64,000 bases of DNA from Gnetum montanum (taxonomy: Eukaryota > Streptophyta > Gnetopsida > Gnetales > Gnetaceae): the NCBI GenBank assembly GCA_015680685.1, contig MNCI01022386.1, positions 634,914 to 698,913 on the forward strand. The letters run 5' to 3'. Positions within the stretch are counted from its first letter, which is position 1; every line of letters begins with the position of its first letter. The translations under genes and the position numbers were made by a program. Below are positions 23,898 through 35,092 of the stretch, piece by piece. The notes below the pieces were generated by a model. The model was not told the origin of the DNA. It saw only the letters and a program-made list of their open reading frames with translations, and made no database searches.

Positions 23898-24835
23898 ATC
23901 AGTTTTTCATTAAACATATAACAAATATTAATACTTATTAATTTTCTTAATTAATTTATGAAATGTGATGTTTGAAAACTTGAAATAGTGATGTTTTATA
24001 TATCATTATGCATTCTCTAAACACCATGATTAGTAGGTTATTAGGTCTTAAGCTTCAAATGAGTTTATTTATTGATGAAGTTTTGAATAATTTATAAAAT
24101 GAATCTTTTAACAATGCAAAAATTTATTCTTATTTTTATCATTTATGTAGGTTGCATCTTCTACTACTGCTGAAAGAAATTGGTCAACATATTCTTTCAT
24201 TCATCGGATCAAAAGAAATAGTCTAACTCCAAAAAGAGATGAAAAATTAGTATATGTTCATAGCATGATTAGATTGGAAGAAAGAAAGGAAATAAAATAT
24301 AGGCAATCACCTACTCTTCGTTGGGATGTTGATCCAGAAGATCATGATGTTCCAATAGTTGATGATAGAGAAATTTATTCTATTGACTTAGTTAATGTTC
24401 TTGGAGCAATGAATCTTAATATTGATGATTCAATCCTTGATGAAGATGATTACCATGCAAATGATATTAATGACATAGAACAAAATGAAGTAGGTTTTAC
24501 AAATTTACTCTTTAGAGTAGAGCAAGGAGAAAATATAGGCTAAAATTAGAATTTGAACAATGTGACAACTTTTAAGCTTTGGCAAGAAACTCTTTTGTGA
24601 TTTAAAAAGAGATAATTTTGTAACATTATCATATATATATATGATAATGCTAAAATATTTTATAACACACATGAGACTCAATACTTAATGTTTCATTGCA
24701 ATCTTTTATGCAATTTTTAAGCATTAACAATATTTTGAATTTACATTGTACTTGTTCTATATTCTACAACATTTTTTATGATATATGATATTTAATTTTA
24801 AAAAAAACTAATATATTTAAATTTTCTTCTCTTTA
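23898..24835 (+). pseudogene. hAT right arm, second part, with C-terminal transposase exon
   Basis: Continuation of the hAT copy cut by the Athila-like element. After intron sequence ending TTTATGTAG (about 24149), the exon reads VASSTTAERNWSTYSFIH-like residues, then RIKRNSLTPKRDEKL and an acidic tail to the stop at 24543. ERNWS is the conserved C-terminal hAT dimerisation core. This exon is among the best preserved parts of the transposon. Similarity to the left arm stops near 24835 in ATTTAAATTTTCT. A stretch of about 150 bases before the end is absent from the left arm. Confidence 0.75.
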
Positions 24836-24849
24836 TGATCATGGACCCT

Positions 24850-26299
24850 TGTTATGTTGATATTTTGGTCCTGTTGAGAACTTTCAACATTCTTCCATTT
24901 AGCTATTAATCCTTCTTCTTTTGCTACCCGCTTAATAAGCTCTTGGAGTTGATGGGTTTGTAGCTTATATAGTTGACCTTAGGCATACATCCCTAGGGTC
25001 TCCCTTGTTTCATTACAGAGTATATCTATGATATGTTACATTAGCCTTTCCTCGAAGAACCCATGACCTGGGTAGTTGTTTAACAGTGCATAATATGTTT
25101 CTAAGGCCATGTTCAAGGATTCATGTTGCGCTTGTTTCCACTCTTGGATTTGTCTCCTCATTCTATGGGATGTCCCATCCTCGCTACAGGTATCAGAGTT
25201 GGATGACGAGAGTCCTTGAGTATTGTTGGGATGTCTATGAACATATGAAACTCTTGCATAAGATTGAGTACTCCAAACTTCTTTGTTGGTTCTTTAATGA
25301 ATTGCCTCGCTAGATGTTGCATTATCACTATCTTGTGAAACAGACATGGTTGTGAACCATGTGTAACTTAATTGAATTGAATTTAATTTCTTTTCTATAG
25401 GATATATCATTAATACTTGTTACAATGATCTTATATGATATAACTAATTTAAATAACTAGCACCATCCCTAGCAACGGTGCTTATGATGAGTGGCAAGGT
25501 ACCCCTACACTCAACCATACGAATACGAGCGTTCACACACGATCTGGTCAAACTCTGTGGACAGGCTAGTTGTGGTATCTAGATAGTTACATGTTGATCA
25601 CAGTTCTCTATCTTTCCACCTGGACTAGTATTTTCTTTGTCACGTATGGTTTAGTCCAGAGTGAGGTGTATGATGTGATCCTAAACTAGTGCTACTCCTA
25701 GAGACAATGGAAAATAATCTTGATTAAACTAATAAGCAATAGGAAATGAAGTCTAAGCTTGCCTAAGTGTGATGAGCATCCATTCCTTAATCATCCGTAC
25801 ACATCTTGGACCTCGTGCATGACTCCTACTGGGATTACCAAGCATAGATCCTAGGTACGCTACTAGGTTACCAAGTAGTCACACTTAAATGCTCGTGATT
25901 AAGATGTACTCATTATGCATTTAACAATAGGAATAGTAAATTATGGTAAATAAATATTAACTAAGAAAATAATAAATAATAATAACAATTAATAATAACG
26001 ATTAAACAATTAAAACTAAGTGAATGCTGCAATGATGAAGTAATCTCGATCTTTATTGGCGATCATGTGCGTGTCCAAGTACATCACACTCGAATAAAGG
26101 TTCCGTACAATTACAAGCATCACACTGTGGGCATACACTTGGGAAAATAGTCTAACTCCTATAAAAAAAACTACAAGAGCTTCCCTACAATTAATCCAAA
26201 AGATGCCTAAGTGTGGTAGAAGCACACTTATTTATAGGCTAAAACAGGCTTCACGTAAATGTGGCCTAGTCGACGCATCGACTATTTAGCGCTTCATCA
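24850..26299 (-). mobile_element. Athila-like retrotransposon copy 4, truncated and divergent
   Basis: A gag fragment at about 24885-25200 aligns with 21480-21900 of copy 2 (phrases matching the YAQRDQLRHIVDGL region). It is followed by a gap, a primer site at 25465-25481 (GCACCGTTGCTAGGGA on the minus strand) and an LTR at 25485-26299. Protease and 3' LTR are absent. The LTR body differs strongly from the other copies apart from its first about 80 bases and the TATA box, so it represents a second subfamily. Confidence 0.65.
25485..26299 (-). repeat. 5' LTR of Athila-like copy 4
   Basis: An 815-bp LTR with TGATGAG...CATCA edges. The minus-strand TATA box CTATAAATAAG at 26227-26237 sits 62 bases from the LTR edge. 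The GATATC palindromes of the other LTRs are missing; this U3 instead has TAGTCGACGCATCGACTA. Confidence 0.65.
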
Positions 26300-27647
26300 G
26301 TAGCCCAGTTACACCTTAACCATAATACATGCCCAAGTAGTCAATATAGCCAATAGAACCATATCGTTGAACTGTTACCAGCTGAGGGAAGACATGGGTT
26401 CACAAGTCTTACACAAATTCAATTTCACCTTGAGAACAACTCGAGACGCCAAGCAGTTCATCGCTTTGAAATTTTATCAAGAGGGGTTTCTATTTCATCT
26501 TGGGAGATCTGTGTTTTTGTTTCATACATTCTAGTCAAGCCCATTTACATCAATCTGTGGTGGACAAGGCCACACCACTACCTATTCATTCAACCCAAAC
26601 GATAGACACAAGTTAAACAACAACATTTTTCCCATAGGAGGACTGGATCCTCAAGATAGTTTTACATGGAATGGGCTTCACCAACATCTATTACAACTCA
26701 AAACACTACACGATTTATCCCTAAAGGGTTTACAATAAGGGTGGTCTACTAGAGAACCCCAACAAGGAAGTTCCTCTGAAGCCCCCAAAAGCTGAGTAAG
26801 TACATAGGATCATGCCTTGCTTACAAGAAGGAACATCAATAGTGCAGCCTTACAAAGGAGGCACCTTGAATTTCACCCATTTAACAACATTCTATCTTTG
26901 AAAACAAACGCTAAGAGTTCACAAACATGGGGCAATTGCTAGGAACAAGTCCCGAGCATCAACTGCTTCTAGGTCCCAAATAGGAGACAACTGTCTCAAT
27001 ACCACCTACCTTATTATTTTAGGAACTAAAGAGGGAATCCTTCCAAATGGAGAATAACCCCTCATAGAATTAAATATTCACCAAGTAATATCATGCTCAA
27101 CTCTACTATCCCACTAAGGAGGTGAGAACACCAACATGAATTAACATTACACTAGAGACATGGGACAATACATTAGGGAGGGACTATGTGATACATTAGT
27201 GTACATAAGGGATAGGGTACATGGGAAAATTTGGGAAGACACCATAGCCTATTAGGCATAAAGAGTCCCCTGTCATGGAATCACACCATAGACCACAAAA
27301 GCACAAATAAGTCCCAAGCAATGAGAGTGCACCATAGCCCTTAGAAGCACCAAAAGTAATCGGTCACGAAACCACATCCACATGCATAATCATTAGAAGC
27401 CCCCAATCATGAGAGCATCGACTCAAGTGTTTTAAGCACATTCAAGCCAACCAAGCAAGGCCACCAAGGGAAGTCACAATTGTTGTATTTGTAAAGTCAT
27501 TTATTCAAGGATGGACCACCATCCCAACCTTTGCAAAGCTGCTCCACGATCGCATCCATCATGGAAGAGCAAGTCTAGGTGCCAATACCCAGAACTCAAC
27601 TCAAATCCACAGATAGTCATCGCAACATCACATTGATTTGAATCTTC
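26300..27647. other. Unassigned sequence
   Basis: No repeat family, splice-linked frame or RNA gene recognised. It was continuous with 35093 onward before Athila-like copy 3 inserted. Confidence 0.5.
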
Positions 27648-27652
27648 ATCAC

Positions 27653-28617
27653 TGATGAGTGGCGAGGTATCCCTACACTCAGCCATATGAAATGAGCATA
27701 GCACGTGCGATCTGGTCGAACTCTGCAGACTAAATGCCTAAACGCCCCATGAAACACTTAGGGTTATTCATTCGTTGTCTTCCCAGACTTACTTGTTATT
27801 GTCACGGTGTATGGTTAAGTAAGTCCAAGGTATATGATTTTTTTGGTCTTTTCTGGTTTTATCTCCTATGCTAAAGGGTGAAGGGTTGAGAAACTAACTA
27901 ACTCTAACCAAGGACCTAAGTCTAAATTAACTAGCGTCAACATCCATTCCCACTTACCGTACACACCCTGAACTATGCAACTGTGGCTACCAAATGCTAA
28001 TCGTTACTAGGATCACCACACATAATGCATGTGCTCGAAGTGGTCGTACTGAGGCACCTAACTAGCTTAAGCGTGATGAACAACCAATTTCTTGACTAGC
28101 CGTACATATTCGTAGATGCTCATAATCAAGTTGTACTCATCCTGTGTTCTAGGAGACAAGGGGGAGAGAATCTAATTGCGATTAGTAGCCAATTCCTTAG
28201 TTAGCCATACACATTCGTCAATGCTCATAACCAAGTAGTACTCATGCCGTGCTAACAATAGGTAATAAATAACATGTAATAAAACCTATCCATATACTGC
28301 AAGGTTTATCCACAAAGCTCATCTTTATTGTCGTACACAACTTGCGTTCAGGTACAAAGCTGCTTGAATAAAGATCCATTTACTTGGGGACTCCTACTGT
28401 GGGCACATGGAAAATATTCTATCTTTGGGGTGATCAATCCGCCAAAGATTCGCTACTTCTAGCCTAGGATGAGAAATGAGGGGAGTGCCACTTCTTATTT
28501 ATAGATTTGGCAGCAGACCGTGATATCGCGTATGCGATATTACATGGGATGCGATATCGTGATGGCTGTGATATCGCATACGCGATATCGCGGTGCATGC
28601 GATATCGCATCTCATCA
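27653..28617 (-). repeat. 3' LTR of Athila-like copy 3
   Basis: A 965-bp LTR. On the minus strand the TATA box CTATAAATAAG is at 28494-28504. Upstream of it, up to the LTR edge, are six GATATC-type palindromes, one forming GATATCGCATACGCGATATC. It is longer than the other LTRs mainly because of duplicated sequence near 28070-28250. Confidence 0.85.
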
Positions 28618-28630
28618 TACCCCCATGACT
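28618..28630 (-). promoter_or_regulatory. Polypurine tract of Athila-like copy 3
   Basis: AGTCATGGGGGTA on the minus strand directly abuts the LTR start, the normal place for the plus-strand primer. The same phrase is at the LTR junction of copy 2. Confidence 0.75.
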
Positions 28631-30830
28631 GAATGAAAACTCATCCTCGCGTTCCTTATAATAATATCAGGTAAATATGGAATTATTGAGGGGAATGGAA
28701 CTAATGGGATGACATGTGAACGGATCATTATTACAAGACTTGACAAAATTGGTGTTCATGACAACAAGGGTGAACACCTTATTACAATGACATCAGGCCT
28801 TTGTTGGCAGCTGAGAAAGAGAAAGAGAGAGAGAAAGAAGTGTTGCTGCTACCAACACCAAGATTGTGCCTTCATTGAATATCCGTAAGTGCGTCATCGA
28901 TCTTACTCCTTGCATTGCTGCGTTTAGAACGGCTCCACTCCAAATGTTTGCTCCAGATCCAATCTGTTGTTTGCATGTTCGTCATTTGCACACACAACAC
29001 AATCATATATTAGCAAGGGTAATTGAATCATCATGTAATTGATACCTTGCTTCGGTGTAAGTCCATTGGCTAGGTTTTGGTATGGCTAATATGGATCTAG
29101 GAATATGTGACTGATGACTATCGAAGGTGTAGGGATTAGGAAGAAAATCAAAAATTTCGGGGCTAGGAGAAAATCGAAAAAAATTAGGCCCCATACCCCC
29201 ATGACTAATCGCGAACCTTCGGTAGCGTTAAAATGGAGAAAGAAAAGGAGTAAGAAAGATAGATAAAAAGGGACAACTATGGCATCGATGAAGTGGATGT
29301 CAAGATGGAAATGAACAGTTTAAGTCCATTGGCTAGGTTGTGGTATGGCTGATATGGATCTAGGAATATGTGACTGATGACTACCGAAGGTGTAGGGTTT
29401 AGTAAGAAAATCAAAAATTTTGGGGCTAGGAGAAAATCGAAAAAAATCAGGCCCCGTACCCCCATGACTAATCGCGAACCTCCGGTAGCATTAGAATGGA
29501 GAAAGAAAAGGAGTAAGAAAGATAGATAAAAAGGGACAACTATGGCATCGATGAAGTGGATGTCAAGATAGAAATGAACAAAAATAAAATTAATTGCACA
29601 ATGTTAAGGGAAAGAATTTAACTAATGCTCCAAATAGGAATGTCAGTGGATCCTCCCCAAAGCAGGCTCATGCCCTTAGTGCCCTGACAAACCCACATTC
29701 AAAAAGTACGTAGGCCCTGGGAACGTCATTTGGAACAAGAGTTAAATTCTAAACCACAAGAATTTACCAAAAAGAAAACAATGCATCAACCAAAATATAT
29801 ACACTAATGATACATTCAGCAATGAGGTGAACAAGGGATAGAAGGATGGAGAGAAGAGAATGGAATGGAATCCCAAGAACAAGGTGGTGTATAGCCCCAT
29901 GTGTGTTTGATGATTAATTTGACTTGATGAATCTCATTCCAACTCCGGCCTCAAACCAACCACATCCAGTGACTTCGCATCAACGCATTCGGTTAAACCA
30001 TCCACTTGGGCAACAAGAGTGCACACTCCAAGAGCCACCACCATTCCGATGGAACAAAGGAGAGAATGGGAAGTGAGAAGGGCCTTAGTTAGAGGGTACA
30101 CTTTTGGGTTTCATAACTAGTGCTTGTAGCCCAAGTTTATTTGTCTAAGGGGTGTGCTTTGAATTCTCACTTGGTTTTTTTTTTTTTTTGTGTTTTGTGT
30201 TTTTATGCGTGAGAACCACACCATGCAAAGACTTCTTATTTTTATTATCTCAACTTCTGATAATTGGGTAACATCGAAACGACAAGAAAACTCAAGAAGA
30301 AACATTCAACCACCCAAGAGAATGACCAACACAAAAACATCAAGTTCCTTTGAAGTTACACCCTTTTCAATCCATGGTCCTTCCTTAGTTCAATAAATTC
30401 CCAAAGACTGATTCATTAAAGTTCTTATTAGAAAGGGACTATACATTTCAAAGCCGAGAGAAACCATAGAAATTGGTGGATGGATGGATGAAGTGGTCTC
30501 ATTGCCTGCCAAATCAAAAGAAACATACCTTATTATCAACATTGTGACTTAAAGGTAAAAACCAAACATTATCAATCAATATGAAAATAGTTCATACCAT
30601 CATGAAGAACGCTTATTATGGAACAAACTTACAGGGTGGATCACACACACACAAAAATTTAAAAAGTATAACGATGATGTAAAACAAAAACAAGAAAAGT
30701 TAAAGAAATTTGTAAAACAAAAAGTAGAAGAGTTAAGGAAATTTATAAAAAAAAATGTGTAAAAAAAAAATGTTGTAAAACAAAAACTTAAAAGAACTGA
30801 GAGCCCCATATGATTAGCATAGGTGGCCAT
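28631..30830 (-). other. Non-coding 3' region of Athila-like copy 3
   Basis: About 2.2 kb without any pol or env similarity in six frames. Contents: a 400-base stretch matching 14660-15051, then a 260-base segment duplicated in tandem (29057-29319 and about 29322-29579), then sequence matching 18300-19620. The stretch is conserved between two copies although it codes for nothing I can see. Confidence 0.7.
29057..29579. repeat. 260-bp tandem duplication in copy 3
   Basis: Two units beginning GTAAGTCCATTGGCTAGGTT and ending near GGAAATGAACA. Copy 2 has one unit at 18042-18300. Each unit carries its own CCCCCATGACTAATCG phrase. Confidence 0.85.
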
Positions 30831-33800
30831 CTCCCCCATGACTGAGTGGAAAGGGAGAGATATGAAATAATGAGCATCTGTTTGAATTTTGTAAAAGTGC
30901 CCAACTTCTCCCAATTGATGATCCTAGATTGAGGGATGGAAGTTGGCGATGCTCATATTCCAATGTGTCTATGCCTTCATTGTTGGCATGGGTTTCCTTA
31001 GTTCATTCCATGCACATTTTTCTGCTCCTTCGAGTTGTCAACCACGGGGTGTCTACTACTTCTTGTGTGGTTGCTACATACAGGCATCTTTGTTTCAATG
31101 TTGCTTGGACACACCTGTTACATGGAGGCATTTCCTCCATGTCATCACTCGATGAATCACTGTATGTGATGCATGGAACTTTCCTCTTCTCAATCTTTCC
31201 ACATATGTTTATCTTAGATATTTCCAAGGAAAGATTGCAGATCCTAAGGCACGCGTCTACTGTACTCAGCCATGCCCTTCCCATTATAATTAGGAAGTCC
31301 CCTTCGTTGTTGTTCACATCAATCACTAGAAAATCAGCTGGGTAAGACCAACCACACACAGTGGTAATGATGTCCTCCACCAATCCCAAGGGAATGGTGA
31401 TGGACTGGTCTGCCAGCTCTAGTTGAATTTTGCTCTTCTTAAGTTGGGGCAGGTTCCAGGCATGATACATCTCTCATGAAATTAAGTTGACTCCGGAACC
31501 TGAGTCAAGAAGAGCCCTATGTGGTTTATTTCTGACGATCTGCAAACAGATTAAGGGACTCCTAAGATCAGTTAGTTTCCTGGGAAGGTGGCCTACCTTG
31601 ATCCAGTCAGTTACGATATGCGTTAACATAACCGTATGCGTTACGCTCTGTTGAACTGAAGGGTGCTCCGAAGTGTTAGATGGTGATGGAGGAGTGTACA
31701 TGGCCTCAACCGCTTGTTGTTGCGAGAGTTTGTCTGGGCTTTTGGTTCTAAAGTAAGGTCTTCTCTTGTAACAGTTGTCAGAACCAGCAGCGGGTTGGAT
31801 ATTTACAGCTCTCGCAGCGTGACATTGCTGTGGTTGAGGAGGAAGTTTCCCTTGAATTGTTGGAGTAGGAGGTGTTATGGGAACTACTTGTTCTGGAAGA
31901 GGTGTGGATGGATTAGGAGGATGGAATAAGTGTGAGATGTCTCTCATAGGAGAAGAAGTCATTCTAAAGTAATCCCAAACTTGTTAGTGACGGTTGGGGG
32001 TTGTGTGACCCATAGAGTCACTTGGAGAAATCGGCTGCTGCACATAATAACCATAAGGATCTGGCTGCTGGTAAGGGTACTCTTGTGTTGGCGGTGGCAT
32101 CCCCCATGACTATGGGTATTGCCACTGCTGATGCTGTCCGATGGGCTATGATGGAGTTCCACTTGGATAATACGTTAAGGGTTGGTGGAACTACCTTGGG
32201 TTACCTTGTGGATAAGGTAACCTTCGGGGTGTTTGCCATTGGTTGAGTCTTGGATTAAGCGCATACACCCCAAACTCCTATAGATGTGAGATGATGGGGC
32301 AACATCCCTTAGGATGGTCATAATGGTAGATCTCACATCCACCGTCATCGTCTGAATCAGAATCCTCAGCCACATCGGAGTTAGTGATTTTTCCCTTACC
32401 CTTGTTATGTGCAGGGCCTAAATCTCTCCACTTTTTCTTACCTTTGTCACTACTTTGTTCTACCTTAGACTCTTCTACAATTTTCAATACTGTTTCAATT
32501 CTTGAGTATAAGGAATCCCACATTTGGTCTACTTTGACCAATACCTCAGTTGTTAATTTTTGGATCGGCAAATTTTTCCAATTTACCAACTCTTCGATTG
32601 GTAACTCATCCTCTTCATTACAAAATTTCACTCCCTTCTTTCAAAGGGAGGGATCGCGTTTGTACTCTTCTGCACTTTCCCTTTTGTGTAGCTCACCCTC
32701 TTCGTTTGCTACTTGCTCCAACAAGCTACGTACTTCATGGGCTCTAAGTTGTGAGAGTCTCCCTTGGGCATAAGTCCTAAGGGTTCTTCTAGTTTCATTT
32801 CTTAGCCCATCCACGATGTGGCGGAGTTGATCCCGCTGAGCGTACCCATGGCTCGGGCAACTGTGTAACAATGTGTAATAGCGGGCCATGGCAGCATCCA
32901 AGGGTTCATGTGTACCTTGCTTCTAGCCTTGGATCTACTTACTCAAATTGGACACTCTGGAGTACATTTGATACTTCTCGTTGAACAGTTCTAGCATCGT
33001 ACTCCACCTACTAATGGTTTCCGGTTCTAAGGACCAGTACCAGCTCTCTGCTTCTTTGGTGAGTGTCCTTGGAAACAACCTAAGTTTTTTCCACTCACTG
33101 TCTATATTCTGCAAGGCACAAGCATCGTGGAATTCCTATAAATGATTTTGTGGATCAGCATTGTATCCCCCTTCAAATCATGGGATATTATTCATGTCTA
33201 AACGCTTGATCCGGCTATCTCTTAAATGCCTTGTGGGAATCCTAACTGCCTTTGTTATGTCAAGCATACTTTAGGTTGCGAGTAGGGGCTCATCATGATC
33301 GTCTCTTTCATGATGCCTATGATGTCTACATTGTTCCCTACTCTCCCTACGTCCTTGCCCTTGTCCTATCTCTTTACCTTCACGTCAAGTTCTTTCATCC
33401 TTTTTACTTTTATCCTCACCTTTGTGTTCATGGTGGCTACGCCCAGATGTGGAAGGAGAGGATGAGTGATGTGAAGAAGGGGAAGAAGAAGGGGAGCCAT
33501 TGCCATGACAATGTTTCTTGCCTTCTCTTCGGTTGCTACGGCCCTGATCGTGGTGACAATCAAAGTGCCCATCCTTAGCATGAGTGGTTGTTCCCTCTAT
33601 GAATAGCTGGTGTTCACAGGCATCAAAACCAGGGATATGTATCGTTGATCGTAGGTTCTAATACTCATCCTCCTCACCATTGTTAGGAGGGGGAACATCT
33701 TTTGCTAAAGAACCCATGATAAAGGGTTCCTCATCTCCTATTTCACTAAGGACATGTGGGGCCTTGCCCTTCGACAATGTATGTTGGCTCTCCTAGTCCC

Positions 33801-34140
33801 GAATACGTTGGGCATCTGTGGGATGATAATCCCTTATGTCAAAGTCATCCATAACATATTCTGCAAATAGTTCTTGCATGCCAATCTGTGCTAAGGCACG
33901 GAAGAGCATGTTAGGGACTGATCGATTTGGGGGTAACACGATGTTACCTTGCAAATCTCCCCACCGTAGTTGTTCATCCTAATGGAGAACAAAAGTAAAA
34001 TTAGGAATATACTCATCGGGATGAGTATATGTCATTTTATATTGTTTAGGACCTGGCTGATTTTGGTTATGTTTTTTATCTTGCCGACTGTCTCGTGTGT
34101 GGTCCTTAGGTGGTGAGTTGCTCTTATGAGAAGAAGGCAT
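30830..34140 (-). pseudogene. gag-protease polyprotein of Athila-like copy 3
   Basis: The ATG is at 34138-34140, just before the N run. The order matches copy 2. A gag head is followed by the capsid-like core (MARYYTLLHSCPSHGYAQRD at 32641-32901), a coiled polar stretch (KVDQMWDSLYSRIETVLKIVE), an acidic part with CEIYHYDHPKGCCPI, and a Pro/Gln linker. The aspartic protease has DSGSGVNLIS near 31475-31510 and IIMGRAWLSTVDACL near 31270, followed by a tail with PPCNRCVQATLKQRC. Directly after DSGSGVNLIS a TGA replaces the CGA present in copy 2, a one-base transition. The Asp-Ser-Gly catalytic triad is intact in both copies. Confidence 0.8.
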
Positions 34141-34146
34141 TTTTAT

Positions 34147-34903
34147 NNNNNNNNNNNNNNNNNNNNNNNNNNNNNNNNNNNNNNNNNNNNNNNNNNNNNN
34201 NNNNNNNNNNNNNNNNNNNNNNNNNNNNNNNNNNNNNNNNNNNNNNNNNNNNNNNNNNNNNNNNNNNNNNNNNNNNNNNNNNNNNNNNNNNNNNNNNNNN
34301 NNNNNNNNNNNNNNNNNNNNNNNNNNNNNNNNNNNNNNNNNNNNNNNNNNNNNNNNNNNNNNNNNNNNNNNNNNNNNNNNNNNNNNNNNNNNNNNNNNNN
34401 NNNNNNNNNNNNNNNNNNNNNNNNNNNNNNNNNNNNNNNNNNNNNNNNNNNNNNNNNNNNNNNNNNNNNNNNNNNNNNNNNNNNNNNNNNNNNNNNNNNN
34501 NNNNNNNNNNNNNNNNNNNNNNNNNNNNNNNNNNNNNNNNNNNNNNNNNNNNNNNNNNNNNNNNNNNNNNNNNNNNNNNNNNNNNNNNNNNNNNNNNNNN
34601 NNNNNNNNNNNNNNNNNNNNNNNNNNNNNNNNNNNNNNNNNNNNNNNNNNNNNNNNNNNNNNNNNNNNNNNNNNNNNNNNNNNNNNNNNNNNNNNNNNNN
34701 NNNNNNNNNNNNNNNNNNNNNNNNNNNNNNNNNNNNNNNNNNNNNNNNNNNNNNNNNNNNNNNNNNNNNNNNNNNNNNNNNNNNNNNNNNNNNNNNNNNN
34801 NNNNNNNNNNNNNNNNNNNNNNNNNNNNNNNNNNNNNNNNNNNNNNNNNNNNNNNNNNNNNNNNNNNNNNNNNNNNNNNNNNNNNNNNNNNNNNNNNNNN
34901 NNN
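34147..34903. other. Assembly gap (757 N)
   Basis: Undetermined bases covering the leader, primer site and most of the 5' LTR of Athila-like copy 3. Open frames across it have no meaning. Confidence 1.
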
Positions 34904-35087
34904 GGGGACTCCTACTGCGGGCACATGGAAAATATTCTATCTCTGGGGTGATCAATCCGCCAGAGCTTTGCTACTTCTAGTCTAGGATGAGAAATGAGGG
35001 GAGTGCCGCCTCTTATTTATAGATTTGGCGACGGACCACGATATCGCGTACGTGATATCACGGTGCATGCGATATCGTGTCTCATTA
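34904..35087 (-). repeat. 5' LTR of Athila-like copy 3, outer part
   Basis: Matches 28386-28617 of the 3' LTR but is 48 bases shorter. The difference falls in the GATATC palindrome cluster, where two or three palindromes are missing. The outermost base pair is TA rather than TG on the minus strand. Confidence 0.8.
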
Positions 35088-35092
35088 ATCAC

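Larger units (their letters stand above)
27653..35087 (-). mobile_element. Athila-like gag-pro retrotransposon copy 3, both ends present
   Basis: The most complete family member. It has a 3' LTR at 27653-28617, polypurine tract at 28618-28630, a non-coding 3' region to about 30830, gag-protease from 34140 down to about 30830, and a 5' LTR of which only 34904-35087 is outside the N run. Perfect target duplication ATCAC at 27648-27652 and 35088-35092. Total about 7.4 kb including 757 N. No pol region exists, and the N run begins only six bases past the gag ATG, so it hides just the leader, primer site and most of the LTR. Pol cannot be hidden there. Confidence 0.9.

Noticed and set aside
28631-30830. 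Hidden pol or env-like region in the Athila-like 3' tail
   Set aside because: No RT, RNase H, integrase or membrane-protein motifs in any frame. The longest frames are short and differ between copies 2 and 3.
34110-34985. Open frames of 266-291 codons on both strands
   Set aside because: They consist almost wholly of undetermined bases.
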